Source: Phymatolithon calcareum (lineage: Eukaryota; Rhodophyta; Florideophyceae; Hapalidiales). From it: a stretch of DNA of 64,000 nucleotides. The stretch covers positions 1,240,001-1,304,000 of the forward strand of contig OZ345385.1 in assembly GCA_977006965.1 (NCBI GenBank). The letters are read 5' to 3'. Below the pieces are notes generated by a model, which was given only the letters and a program-made list of their open reading frames with translations, was not told the origin of the DNA and ran no database searches. The translations under genes and the position numbers were made by a program. Below, piece by piece: positions 39,271 through 50,020 of this stretch. How positions within the stretch are numbered: position 1 is the first letter of the stretch; each line of letters starts with the position of its first letter.

Positions 39271-40135
39271 GATGCCACCAACGTCGAACGAGCGCGGCAC
39301 TCGGTCCTCACGGCTGTATGACGTGGAGATACACTACCCGGTTGTCGAGCGATCAGAACTTCCGTTCCAAGATTTCCAGTTCAATTTTGTGAGCCCATAG
39401 CAGTGGTGTAATATGGCACAGTGTAGCGCAGTTGAGTTTTGGGCCGATTTCTCGGAATTTTGCGCCTGGTTCCTCAGAACTGCGTGGTGCACCGGCAGAT
39501 ATCTGGGAGCCTGTCAGGTACATTGGCATGCCACGGGCAGAAGCAAAATACTTTGTGATCGCCGTGCACGGAAAGGACGAGCCGTTCTGGACTAGAAATT
39601 TTTGGTCCTAAGCGACTGACTGACATTTGTTTGCCCGTTCTCTTTGACCAGTCTACGGGACAGGAAAACGGTTTTGTAAACCTGGGCGTTTTCAATAGCG
39701 ACATAGAGCCGAATAGGACATGACATTGGCTTCCGGAGAAGCTTGACTAAGCGGCGGCTCTCGGCCTAGCCAGACTTATTAAGGTTGAGTACTGGGCTTC
39801 TGAAACTAATTACTTCGCTTGTGGCTTCCCCAGTTTTTGCTGACAATTTGTTTGAAAAGGGCGGATAAAAGCAAGATCCGCCAAACAGGCAAGACAGTGA
39901 CCCATTGTATTTACACTAGCCTTTGAACAAATCAAGATACTTTCGCGCTACTTCTCGACATTAAGCAAATAAACATAAAAAATATGGTGAATGAAGGCAT
40001 CGGACATCTTTCCTACGAATATGTTTCTTTTCAAGAAGATCTGCATAGCGCCTGCTCAAGGCCAACAGTTCCTCATGAAAGACACAGCGAGAATTCTCGC
40101 CGTCGTTTTGGCGAATATTATTTCGCGGAAAAAAA
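39271..40135. other. No gene recognised
   Basis: Some conceptual codons near 39500-39710 look protein-like, for example DIWEPVRYIGMPRAEAKY and FVNLGVFNSDIEPNRT, but I recognise no family. They could be the end of the acyl-CoA synthetase neighbourhood or an unrelated relic. Confidence 0.3.
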
Positions 40136-40217
40136 GAAAAAATGAGTAAATTCGCTAAATACCCACCAAAAGTTGTAAAAGTACGCTAAATATCCACCCC
40201 TAGCCAAAGCTACTACT
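40136..40217 (+). repeat. Repeat block, inverted partner near 47420-47500
   Basis: AAATTCGCTAAATACCCACC and the following AAAAGTTGTAAAAGTACG match, at about 80%, the reverse complement of about 47422-47500. The block is split from its right part (45203-45290) by the Copia-2 insertion. The two inverted blocks could be ends of an older DNA element. Confidence 0.5.
40213..40217 (+). repeat. Target-site duplication CTACT (left)
   Basis: CTACT is repeated at 45203-45207 directly after the 3' LTR of Copia-2. Confidence 0.85.
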
Positions 40218-40299
40218 TATTGGATCATATCTCCAATATACAAGTATATAGGACAGCAATACTACGGCCACACAGTAAACTCGACAGTGGACACCTATA
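40218..40299 (+). repeat. Copia-2 5' LTR (82 bp)
   Basis: Same as 45121-45202 except for T/C at two positions. It is too short to carry an obvious TATA box, so the promoter may lie partly outside it. Confidence 0.88.
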
Positions 40300-40311
40300 G
40301 GTTATGGGCCC
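40300..40311 (+). promoter_or_regulatory. Primer binding site for half-tRNA(iMet), Copia-2
   Basis: GGTTATGGGCCC is complementary to the anticodon arm (GGGCCCAUAACC) of eukaryotic initiator tRNA-Met. Drosophila copia is primed by a 5' half of this tRNA annealed through the same arm, so the same mechanism is inferred here. Confidence 0.8.
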
Positions 40312-42310
40312 CCTCGCTACCGCTCACACAACGAAGCCAACTTTCCCACCTCAGTAAAGCACTTTGCTTTGCTGACGATCTCATCACTACGGATCAATAC
40401 AGCAGAAAATATCAACAAGATCGAACACAGGTAAGCAGCGCCAGAAGAGCCCGCACTCATCGTCGCAATATCACCCGTGCACTGGACGAACCACGTCCTG
40501 GTCCACTATCACACATCTCCGACCAACCGCAAAGGGAAGCCATGGCAAACTCGTCATCAACTGGCACACTGCCAACCCTAAAAATCGGCGAAAACTTCAC
40601 GATATGGCACGTCGCACTACACAGCCAAGGCCTTGAGAACGATTGGCATAACTACCGCACCGAAGAAATTTAACCGCCCCCAGATGCATATCATGCAGCG
40701 CTTTCACTGCACAAAAAACGGAAAGCTCAAGCCTTTCGCACGATACTCACATATACATCACAAGAGTTACTATCCGAACTGGAAATCGAAGTTTCCATTG
40801 ATACTCACCCCGCTACACTATTTCATGCCATCAAATCTCGCTTCAAAGGAAGAACATACCCAGCAGCTCAGCAAAATCTCATGAAAGAAGTCCTCTCTAT
40901 CACGATTGACAAATTCAGCACAATTGACGAATACATATCAAGCCATCGCTCCATCAGGAAACCCATGATAAACGCCAAAGTCCCAGGCATTAGCGATGAA
41001 ACCCTGACAGTCCACTACATAATATCAGGCATTGAAAGCACCCACTTACCGGACTACATTGGCCGAAATCTAAGATTACAGCAATTCAAGACCATAGAAT
41101 AGTGCCATCAGGGCATAGCAACGCTCTGCAGACCCATCACAAAGAAGCCGATCGCAACATCTGCAATGAACTCGCAAGGACAGACTCCGAAACGCGGCAG
41201 CGGATCAAGTCCCAGAGGGCGCCGAAATTTCGATCGCGGTTAAGGGAATAGACAGAAATTCTGTCACTACCACAAAGAATACGATTCGTGCTGGCGCAAC
41301 CCGACCCCAGGAGCTGCCAAAAATGAGACCAAAATAGCACCAAGATCTCATCGTCAGCGCAGGGCGAATGCCGCTATTCCCGGCGCGTCAGAATTTCCTG
41401 AAAACGTACCGACAGACAACAACAGTGCAATAAATACAGACGATTCTGAGTATATATTGGACTCCGGCGCATGACCCACCCATCTACGACGGTTACAATC
41501 GCAAATGCGAAAACACCGAAAATCAAAACATACTGTAACTGCTGACAACAGCCCCGCCAAGCTATCACATTACGGCACAGCAAAAATTCCGTCCTTCCCC
41601 AAATCCATGACAATCTCTAAAGCGATCGTTGACCCTTCCTTTCAAACAGACCTGGTCTGTGTGAACCAGGTATGCAAATCGAACAGATCAATAATATTCA
41701 ACGACGATGCAGCGTACATTGTACCCAAAGTGCCAGCACCGCCCAAGGACTCAATAATCGCCATTGCGTAAGACAAGAACGGGCTATATAAACTGCAAAC
41801 AATACCGTCAGAACAAAAGAATCAAGCAAAAACAGCACGCACCGACGGATTCAGAGAATGGAAACGAAGTCCAAGCAACAAAAGAACGAAGACTATTGCT
41901 CATGCACAGCCTCAAAAGGCGCAGCAGAATCAGTCCAACCCCGCACAGCGCTCGACAAAGAAACCCACGACACTCATGCTTCCCCCAAACCCCAGCGATA
42001 TCGCAGCCACGATAGACTGCACCATTAACGATCGCCTGCCGAATAGCAACAACTCCAATCGAAAAGCATCAACATCAGCAGAAGACTGGCATCTCATTAT
42101 GAACCACACAAACTACATCAAACTTTCGAAAATGGCGAACAGAAATCTGGTCCATGGCATGCCTGCCTCACTGAAACGACCATCAACAGCCGTATTATTC
42201 TTTGGATGCGCTGTAGGACATCAATCGAACGCACCTTTCAAAGGAAAAATGCCGAGATACACCATATGGGACCTCGTAACAGCAGATATTGGAGAACCTT
42301 CCCAGCAAAG

Positions 42311-42383
42311 TGTTGGATTTATATATCCTTGGTTCACTTCTTCACACGTGGCCTAGTCGTTTTGATCAAATATTATGACAACA
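42311..42383 (+). repeat. TRIM left LTR (73 bp)
   Basis: Matches 42550-42641 apart from a 19-base gap after CTTCTTC. It contains TGGCCTAGTCG, a good pol III A-box match. Confidence 0.9.
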
Positions 42384-42398
42384 GGTTATGGGCCCAGC
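42384..42398 (+). promoter_or_regulatory. TRIM primer binding site, half-tRNA(iMet)
   Basis: GGTTATGGGCCCAGC, complementary to GCUGGGCCCAUAACC of the initiator tRNA-Met anticodon arm, begins at the first base after the LTR. Confidence 0.85.
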
Positions 42399-42430
42399 TA
42401 ATGCTGAGGTCGCGGGTTCAATTCCCGAAG
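42399..42430 (+). other. tRNA T-arm-like sequence in the TRIM
   Basis: GAGGTCGCGGGTTCAATTCC (from 42406) followed by CG contains a variable-loop-like AGGTC and a T arm CGGG-TTCAATT-CCCG with a perfect B box (GGTTCAATTCC, 42415-42425). No complete tRNA cloverleaf can be formed with its flanks. It may be captured tRNA sequence. Confidence 0.5.
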
Positions 42431-42549
42431 TTGACTTTCTATAAAAATATAATACACACGTCTGGCGGATCATGACATATGGATCCGATGCTGAGAGCAT
42501 GCATGGTGATGACCTCCAAAGTATCTAAGGACTTCGAAGTGAGGGGGCG

Positions 42550-42641
42550 TGTTGGATATATATATCCTTGGTTCACTTCTTCAGTCAACAATCCACACCG
42601 GACACGTGGCCTAGTCGTTTTGATCAGATATTATGACAACA
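42550..42641 (+). repeat. TRIM right LTR (92 bp)
   Basis: TGTTGGATATATATATCC start and TATTATGACAACA end. Carries the 19 bases missing from the left copy. Confidence 0.9.
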
Positions 42642-45120
42642 CAAAGTGTCCAAGGATTTCTGTACTTCGCCACATACACAGAGCCATACACAAGGCGCAA
42701 ACTGATATTTCTGTGCAAAAAGAAATCTGACGTTCGAGAGCACACAAAGACAGCTCTCAACCGAAGCACAACTCAGCTTGGAGCCCCTATCAAGCGATTC
42801 AAGCCTGATGGCGTAAAGGAATTTTTAGCTTCCGACAGCCGAGAGTACTGCAACTCAAAACGGATCCTTGTAGATCCATCAACTCGATATACCCCACAAG
42901 AGAATTCAGTATCAGAGCATTTCAACCGCACTCTGATGGAAAGAGCTCGCTCCTCGCTATTCACAGCAAAAATGCCATTCCAATTACTTGGATTTTGCGA
43001 TATTGGACACTGTCACAAAATACAACAATACATATCATGATGGCATATGCCCGGTACCTGAAGCGCTTTGGAACCCGTCCAGAAAACCGAACATTTCTAC
43101 TTTTCAACCATTTGGCGCATTTAGATATACAACATCCATTGATTCAGTGCCTCGACAACTGTAGAAAAATCAACCCCTAGCAGTTCTGACGCGTTACCTA
43201 TACCGGCCAGATCCATTGCACTACCTCGTACTCGACACAAAAAGCCACAAACTTTTCAAATGTAGATCAGCGAACTTCACGGCCTACACAACTAACCTTG
43301 ACCCAACCAGACTGCTGACACGCCCCCCGATATTGACGAACAAGGCCAGTGCGAAAGGAAAAAGAAATAAACTGAAAATTCCGAACATTCCGGCGGCCAC
43401 TATCAACATTAATCGTCCAAAACCGCGCCCTCCATCATCGCTTCGGGAAACCCACTCATATCCCGATGCCCACCCCTGGGAGCTAGCATATAATGAGCAA
43501 ATCGCGTCTCATGAAGCCCTTGGAACTTTCAAACGAGTTTTTCGCAGAACCATACCCGAAAATGCTGCCATCTACCCACGAGCAATATCCTTCCTTTACA
43601 AATGCGACACAGAAGGAAACATAACAGGCAGAAAAGTCAGAATATCCTATAGAGGAGACAAAACCAAGCCATATGAGCACTATGACCCACATAATCTAGC
43701 CACATACGCTCCATGCAAGACGCAATGAGGCTAGTTGTCGCCATAGGAACTCACCTGGACATGGATATGCATCACGTCGACATCTCATCAGCATACGTGC
43801 ACGAGGACATTGAGAGCCCCACACCCTTGTACATGCGCAAACCTCTTCCATTCTACGGCGGCCGCGCAACTCGATCTATTGTAGGCCAGTTAATTAAGAA
43901 CATATATGGCCTTCGACAAGCATCACGGACATACTCGGACGGCTTGAGAAAACACCTGCAATCCCTTGGATACAAAACAAACGGCATTGAAACTCAAGTC
44001 TACGTTCTTCAGCGCGGAAATGAGGTCATTCTGATGCCCACAGTCACCGACCACTTCCTGATAGCGTCATCATCGTCATCTCTACTTGAAGAATGCAAAC
44101 ATCATCTGAGAGCCAAATACACAATCCGCGACCTTGGGGCAGTCGAGAACTTCATAGGATGGAGAATAACCCGAAATCGCAAACATCGGACAACAACCAT
44201 CAGTCAGCCTACTTTATCCATGCAAATTCTTGAACACTTCTACATGACTGAATGTCATCCAGCCTCTACACCATACCTCTCTGGCGTCATACTTGAACCC
44301 ATACACGCTGACGAGACCCCACTGGATACCAACCAGTTTCCATACGCCTCCTGTGTCGGTGCTCTGAGGTATCTCGCAGAATCAACAAGACATGATCTTG
44401 CTCAGATAGTTCGATCTCTTGCACGAAGCCTCAACAGGCTAGCACGCAGACATTGAAATGCGGCAAAACGCGTTCTCAAATACCTAAAGGGAACCATTCA
44501 TTTAGGAATCACATACAAACATGGAACTGGTGAGTTATCTGCTGAATCTGCCGCTGACTACGCCAACTGCAAATCAACACGAAAATCAGTTCATGCCCAC
44601 ATTGTATTCTTTAACGGAGCTCCGATTTCATGGGCATCTCGTACAATCAAAACAGTCTGTACAAGCACATGCGAAGCAGAATATATAGCCGCAGGGCAAG
44701 CGGCAAAGCAAGTTCGATACATACATACATTGCTACGGTCCTTCTTCTCACCATAAACGAAACCGCCCGAGTTGAAATCCAAACTTTTCAAGGACGCCAT
44801 CCCTCTAGGGATAGATAACACTGCTGCAATACGCATCGCGACCGCCACATCGCCGTCCAAGCTCTCAAAATACATTGATGTGCAGCACCACTTCATTCAA
44901 GAACTGGTACGCAACGGAACGATCCGCCCCTTCCATCACCCATCGAAAACACTGACTGCCGACCTCCTCACCAAGCAGCTTCCCGAAACGCGTTTTACTC
45001 AGCTCTGCAACCAGCTATGTATGAGTGTTGTCCTGTCATAATCAGCGACGGCTATTGGATCATAGTCTTTGACAATCAAAGACTCAACCAACGATTTCAC
45101 TGATGATGCCGAGCCGCACC

Positions 45121-45202
45121 TATTGGACCATATCTCCAATATACAAGTACATAGGACAGCAATACTACGGCCACACAGTAAACTCGACAGTGGACACCTA
45201 TA
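45121..45202 (+). repeat. Copia-2 3' LTR (82 bp)
   Basis: Partner of 40218-40299, followed by CTACT. Confidence 0.88.
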
Positions 45203-45207
45203 CTACT

Positions 45208-45909
45208 CACCCATAGCAAAATATACTATCATACTTACCCTTGCCGTACCTACTACTCATCCGTTTCTCAAAGCGCTCTATTGTCTAGTTCACTAACCAC
45301 CTCAATTGAGGGGTGATTTAAAAGCTCGAAAAAATCTATAAGTCGAATGCGAAACAGCTCGCTCACGCCAGAGTCGTACAGTCGGGCTTGTCTTCTGAGC
45401 GAGGAGTAGCGAAACTACTACCTGAAAATCACATCGTGCTGAGCTAGGAACAAAAATGCGCTGTCTACTCTTAAGAATCAGACCTGATGTGCCGCAAGAA
45501 GAAGACTCTCGTCTACGGGTCGGTGCAGCCAAACATGCCAAGGAAACGAAGGCGCTTACTCGAGAAGAATGTTGTAGACTATAGCCAGCAATTTCCAAGT
45601 CAATAAATGTGATTGGTACGGCTCAGGATGTAATTGAAGAGAAGATCGGTGGTCTCGCAAGCACGTCACTGTGCGTAAAATGGGTCCTAATTCCGCACCC
45701 AGTGAAGAAGATTAAAATAACGACAGTCAAGATTGTTAGCCTCAATTCATAAAAACCTGTTGATGGTGCTTCGGCCCGCTCGGCACCTTGGGCCGAGCCC
45801 ACACTGGAAAAGTTTAGAATAGCCAGGTCCTTCTTACAGTACTTGTCTTCTCCAACCTTCATCAGAAAACGACAATTTTCCTGCTCCATTCGCAACTAAA
45901 AGCTAACCA
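45208..45909. other. No gene recognised
   Basis: The first 80 bases are the right part of the block split by Copia-2 (TACTACTCATCCGTTT near 45270). Beyond that I see nothing supportable. Confidence 0.3.
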
Positions 45910-46745
45910 GTAGTGCAACCAAACTGCAACGCAGTCCTCAGAAGCACTAGGCGTCTTTTGGGGGCTCTGTTCGCTACGCCCTCTAAGATTTTTAGTATGA
46001 TTTCAAACAGCACTTCATTGTTCACGAACTTGAGTACTTCGACCCGTTCTGTCCACTACAGCGTAGGAGTAGATGCTCCACGGTCTCCTTGTTTCCCCAG
46101 AGCAGGTCTTGCATATAGAGTCATAGTCAACGGGAGCATCTTGAAAAACTGTTACCAGCGAGCAACATAGTGCGGCAAGTTGATTGAGAGTAGTTTCAGC
46201 GCGCTTGTGTCTTATATTGCGCTCTGGGGGTAAAAACTGCATACTCCTAAGCTTTGTCGACTGGTGCCGATTGACAATCGACCGCGCACATTCTATGGTT
46301 AAGGGTATATTTTGATGCGTCACCAGAGTTGACTCCGTAATGCCTTTTCGAGAAAGGTCGTCCGTTTTTTCGTTCCCAGGGAGCTCACAGTAGCTTATGA
46401 TCCAAATTGCTTCGAAATCATGTCACCAATCAGCCTTGCCTTAGTATCCGACAGCTTGTCATCTCCCCATACGTCCATCGTTGCCCGATTAGCGCATCGA
46501 GGACGCGTCTTCTGTCTGCAAACCAGCGAATGTGGTGTACGCATGGGATTCGCAAGTGTTCTATCTCCTCAAAAGTTCAGACAGCCGAGAATATTTCGGC
46601 GTCGAACGACGAACCCACTGCTTCAATGGTCGTTTCGTGAGAACACATTCGTTCCGGCAACTTTTCTGGTTGATAACTCGTTTTTAATTTCTGAAGGTCA
46701 TCCAGAGTGTCAGCAGCGCGTGATGCAGCAAAGATAACATGAAGT
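45910..46745 (-). pseudogene. LINE-B RNase H and zinc knuckle, decayed copy
   Basis: Minus-strand pieces: SSFDAEIFSAV near 46600, HIRWFADRRRVLDALIGQ near 46530-46480, LTIECARSIVNRHQSTKLRS and MQFLPPERNIRHKRAE (46323-46180), and YDSICKTCSG near 46120. All align with the LINE-B copies at 11681-12709 and 50021-51066. Several stops and shifts are present. The upstream reverse transcriptase is missing. Confidence 0.8.
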
Positions 46746-47421
46746 GCTGATCCAGCAATTCATCTATACTGTATTTAACTCCAGTACTACTTGTCAACAT
46801 TCATTCAATTTATATCGTACATGTACATTAGAGAGCGGTGTTCGAACGCGCTTCATTCCCACCGAGAAGAAAAGGTAAGGCTTCTTGCACTTACGGCCCG
46901 GCTTAGCGACAAGTTCAAATGTTCCTGTACTAGCTGGTCACCAGTAACCTCAACAAGCGTGATGCTCCCTTGTCTTGCTTGGCACAAGTAGCTCAGTCTT
47001 AAACTGGCGCTCCCTTGAGGGGCCTCCAACTTAGCTGTGTCCGACTGACTTGGTGATCCTGACACCCCCGACGCTCCGCAGCGGGCTGACGTTCACGCAG
47101 AAGGTGCAAGCTGTGCGCTGGCTAGAATGAGTGTCAGACGCTACTTGTAGCGCCTTTCTACGAGGTGTGCCTTCCCGATTAACGCGTTGTGGGAGATCAC
47201 GACGTTAAAAACATCGTCGAAGCTTGATCCAATGTAGTTGCCCAACTGTAGCACGAGCTTCTTCTTGTTCATGGTTTCAGAGTGATTAGTGCGGGAGCGT
47301 GTTGCGTTGAGCTTTTCAGACGAATTCGAGGAGGATGTGCACAAAAGTTGGATCAAGGGGAAGTAGCAGCCACTTCCCTTTTTTCCCTCTAAAAAACGTA
47401 ACTGTCTCCGCTCCACGTAAC
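46746..47421. other. No gene recognised
   Basis: I see nothing supportable apart from a 91-codon minus frame at 47141-47416 with no known motif. Confidence 0.3.
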
Positions 47422-47500
47422 GGATGAGTAGCAGTTGTGGCTTGGTTGGATGTATAACGTACTTTCACCACTTTTGGAGGGCATTTAGCGAATTTCGTCA
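47422..47500 (-). repeat. Inverted partner of 40136-40217
   Basis: On the minus strand AAATTCGCTAAATGCCCTCC, AAAAGTGGTGAAAGTACG and a CTGCTACTCATCCG end parallel the block at 40136-40217 plus 45265-45280. About 80% identity over roughly 75 bases. Confidence 0.5.
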
Positions 47501-47539
47501 AGAAAAAAGGTTAGCCATCTACTGTTGAGGGATAGAACA

Positions 47540-48600
47540 AACTAGGATAGACAGAAAAAGGGCTCAAATTTACAACATGGCCTCGTCAACAAGCAGTAAC
47601 CCTGGTTTCCCAATAATGCTCCGCGCAAGCGCAATGGCTTGCTTCTGCCAATTGTGTAATATTTCTTCGACAAACTCACGGTGATGCCATATGCAATCGT
47701 CTGCTTCGCAGCATCGATAGATATGCCCTCCGTTACCGGTGCTCGATCCACGAGGGAAAGTCCATAGCTAACATGTTCTCGCGCACCGTCCGGTTGAAAA
47801 GGTCTGCTTTCTATGACAAACCGCAAGTTTTGGACGTTCATTAATCTCAACTCAATCCCATCCAGCATGACATTTTCACTGCGTACTTCGAAAAACCGCT
47901 CGAGGAGACTGGCGATTGTCTATTTGTGAGCGTGCCCCCGGTCTCACTGATACGGACAGCTCATGAAGAACGAGTACATCTGTATGATTCGGATATTCGA
48001 TCTTGATGGATAACGATATGTGGCAGCAATATGCGCCCGTCCAATGTCGGGTCGATGGCAGCACCAAGGTCACGTACCAATACTGATATCTTCCCGAGCG
48101 TTGCAGCGCTGAGAACCAAGCCGGTCACAAACATCATCTTGCCTGCAAAGAAGCATCGTCCACGCTGAATGAAAACGCTTCCAGTCCACAATGAAATCGC
48201 CGAAATGGAAAAGCTAGCAATCTCTAATACACAAAACGCAATGCTCCACAGAAGCCAACTTCAAGCGATTTCTCCAACTCGTAGGCAAAACGTTTAGGAA
48301 AAAGACGTCTGTACGACAAGAGCTGACACGGTTGTGATTTTTTCAAGCGCCTCTGACTAAATGCCGCCTGATTTCGCAAACGCTTTCTCCAGGTCCTTGT
48401 CAAAGCCGGTCATCATTTTCATTTGTACAACCTATGCAGTAAGGACCGAAAGCACGGACAACGCAATACGCCAGCACCCGTAAAACGCAATACCAACGCC
48501 AGTCTCAATGGTCCTAATCGCGACTGCTCTCGCGCCCAGCGTCTGTAATCTCAAGAAAGAGACGTCGAGGAGGAAAATCATTTCGCTCCAAGTGCCAAGC
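47540..48600 (-). pseudogene. ABC transporter (subfamily B type) pseudogene
   Basis: Minus strand. From about 48590 come transmembrane-domain remnants: ETGVGIAFYGCWRIALSVLS, MKMMTGFDKDLEKAFAKSGG, SEALEKITTVSALV and MMFVTGLVLSAATLGKISVL. Then comes a nucleotide-binding domain in which LLERFFEVRSENVMLDGIEL follows a lost Walker A, then REHVSYGLSLVDRAPVTE, IDAAKQTIAYGI and KPLRLRGALLGNQGY, where the LSGGQ signature and Walker B should be. The order, one membrane domain then one ATPase domain, is that of an MDR/TAP-like exporter half. In-frame stops and lost Walker motifs show it is dead. Confidence 0.75.
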
Positions 48601-49070
48601 TGGAGGTTTCCACCCTAGACGCGCGCACATGCATGCAAGGGATTTTTGCGATGTCCCGGGCCGATCATTTCAGAGACGAAGCGCCACGGGCAGCGCGGCG
48701 ATCCACATGGAGGGTTACTGACATGCCCAGTCTTGTCTATGGCGAGCGCTTTGGGCGATTTAGCAACATCCACCCCGGGTCGGTCTTGCCGCGCAGAGAT
48801 GCGCGGGAAGGTTGTGAGGCCCTAGGCCGTTTCTGCGCCGAAGGGTTATGGGCGAGCGAGTTTACCGACGTCCCGAGTGTGCCGTCCAGCGTGGCAATGC
48901 TCGCAGAGGGCTACTGACATTCCCAGTCTTATCTACACCGAGCGAGCGCGTTGGACAAGTTTAGTGGCATCCACCCCAGGTCGGCGTTGCCGTGCGGTGA
49001 TGCGCGCGGGGAAGTTTGTGACGTGACAGATTGTTTCTGCGGCGAAGCGGCAGAAGGAAGCGTACGGAAT
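48601..49070. repeat. Tandem duplication with about 198-bp period
   Basis: The block from 48711 (GGGTTACTGACATGCCCAGT) returns from 48909 (GGGCTACTGACATTCCCAGT) with about 80% identity, each running through a CATCCACCCC block to TGTTTCTGCGGCGAAG or its variant. The open plus-strand frame across the first copy has no recognised domain. Confidence 0.7.
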
Positions 49071-50020
49071 GTTGTAACAGAGCGCTTCATAGACTTCGAC
49101 AAGTGAAATACAGTACCTGTTCATTCCACAACTGACCGCGGCTAAGCAAGTGCTGCCTCTCACCCGCCAACGGCTTCGCGCGGATGCTGAAGTCGAGCAG
49201 TACAATTCCGTCGCCCAGAGGCTGTGCGCGAGGAACGTCGCGACAGAGAACACCAGCTAGCTGTCCGTATTGCCACGCGCAGCTCCGCGCGGGCGAAACG
49301 AACCGGCAGCGCGCGGCAAGGGGGCTTGCAATCTGAACAGTACACTTGACACCGACGACTGTGCCTTCGCAGACAGCTGTGTGTAGAACTCACCGCGTGC
49401 AGCATCACGGAAGAACAGCGCGGATTTTGCGGGTCATGAAACTCGCACCCGGGGAAGGACCACACTTCAGGAACATGCTCGCAAAAGCCTTCCAAATTTG
49501 CAAGATCAGATTTGCAGAATAGATAAACGCTGAGGTGAGGGATCAAGGAGGCAGGCAAGAACCAAGGAAAGTCTCTCCTCAAATAATCAATAATCAAAAA
49601 TCAAGAACCAAAAAGAAAGTATCCAAAAAGCAAGAACCAAAGAAAGTATTAACAAGCAAGTATCAAAAAGAAAGTATCAAAAATCGACGTTAAAGTAGAA
49701 AAGCTAGAAAAGGGCCGACTTGCCTTCAACTGGGACACATGGTACCTTCTCAATAAAAACCACTTAATTACGAATGACCCGAAATTATTACCCTCAGCTG
49801 GACACCCAAACATGATGTTTCCCAAGATCAAAGTAATCAGATTGTCGTCCAGAGCTGTGACCACTGTCGAAACTCTGAGAAAAGGGGGGTGCAGGTGTCG
49901 ATTGGATGGAGAGCTAGAAATGCAAAAACCTTGCAGCCTCAGCGCTTTTGTCCATGATAAAAGTAGTGAATACATTTGCTAGCCGATATTTTGCCGGATC
50001 CTCGTCACAAGCTAAACCTT
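49071..50020. other. No gene recognised
   Basis: A purine-rich simple-sequence tract of AAGTATCAAAAAG-type words lies at 49580-49690. The rest holds nothing I can support. Confidence 0.3.

Larger units (their letters stand above)
42306..42646 (+). mobile_element. TRIM element (331 bp) inside Copia-2 integrase
   Basis: Two short LTRs, 42311-42383 (73 bp) and 42550-42641 (92 bp), start TGTTGGAT and end TTATGACAACA. The left lacks 19 bases present in the right. Directly after the left LTR is GGTTATGGGCCCAGC, a 15-base match to the complement of the initiator tRNA-Met anticodon arm. Directly before the right LTR is GTGAGGGGGCG, a polypurine tract. CAAAG at 42306-42310 and 42642-42646 is the target duplication. 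The 166-bp interior encodes nothing. This is the full definition of a terminal-repeat retrotransposon in miniature. Confidence 0.93.
40542..45041 (+). pseudogene. Copia-2 gag-pol, multiply broken
   Basis: Gag starts at ATG 40542 (MANSSSTGTLPTLKIGENF). A CHYHKEYDSC zinc-binding stretch is near 41260 and the protease site YILDSGA, followed by a stop, is near 41452. Integrase has WHLIMNHTNYIKLSKMANR, then DLVTADIG, and, after the TRIM, KPDGVKEF and SVSEHFNRTLMERARSS. Reverse transcriptase has HPWELAYNEQIASHEAL near 43470, MHHVDISSAYVHED (motif A) near 43770, NIYGLRQASRTYSDGL near 43900, and PTVTDHFLIASSS where the YVDD region is expected (degenerate). RNase H follows from 44460 with stops. The order is that of Ty1/copia, and it is inactive. 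Confidence 0.85.
40218..45202 (+). mobile_element. Copia element with 82-bp LTRs (Copia-2), decayed
   Basis: Two 82-bp direct repeats (40218-40299, 45121-45202; two differences) with TATTGG..CCTATA ends flank a broken Copia gag-pol. CTACT is the target duplication. GGTTATGGGCCC directly after the left LTR is a primer site for initiator tRNA-Met. These LTRs are far shorter than the 670 and 407 bp of the other two Copia elements here. A TRIM (42311-42641) is inserted in the integrase region. I see no good polypurine tract before the 3' LTR. Confidence 0.9.

Noticed and set aside
42342-42440. A tRNA gene with an intron across the TRIM LTR and interior
   Set aside because: A and B boxes match, but no acceptor stem and no regular anticodon arm can be formed with the flanking bases.
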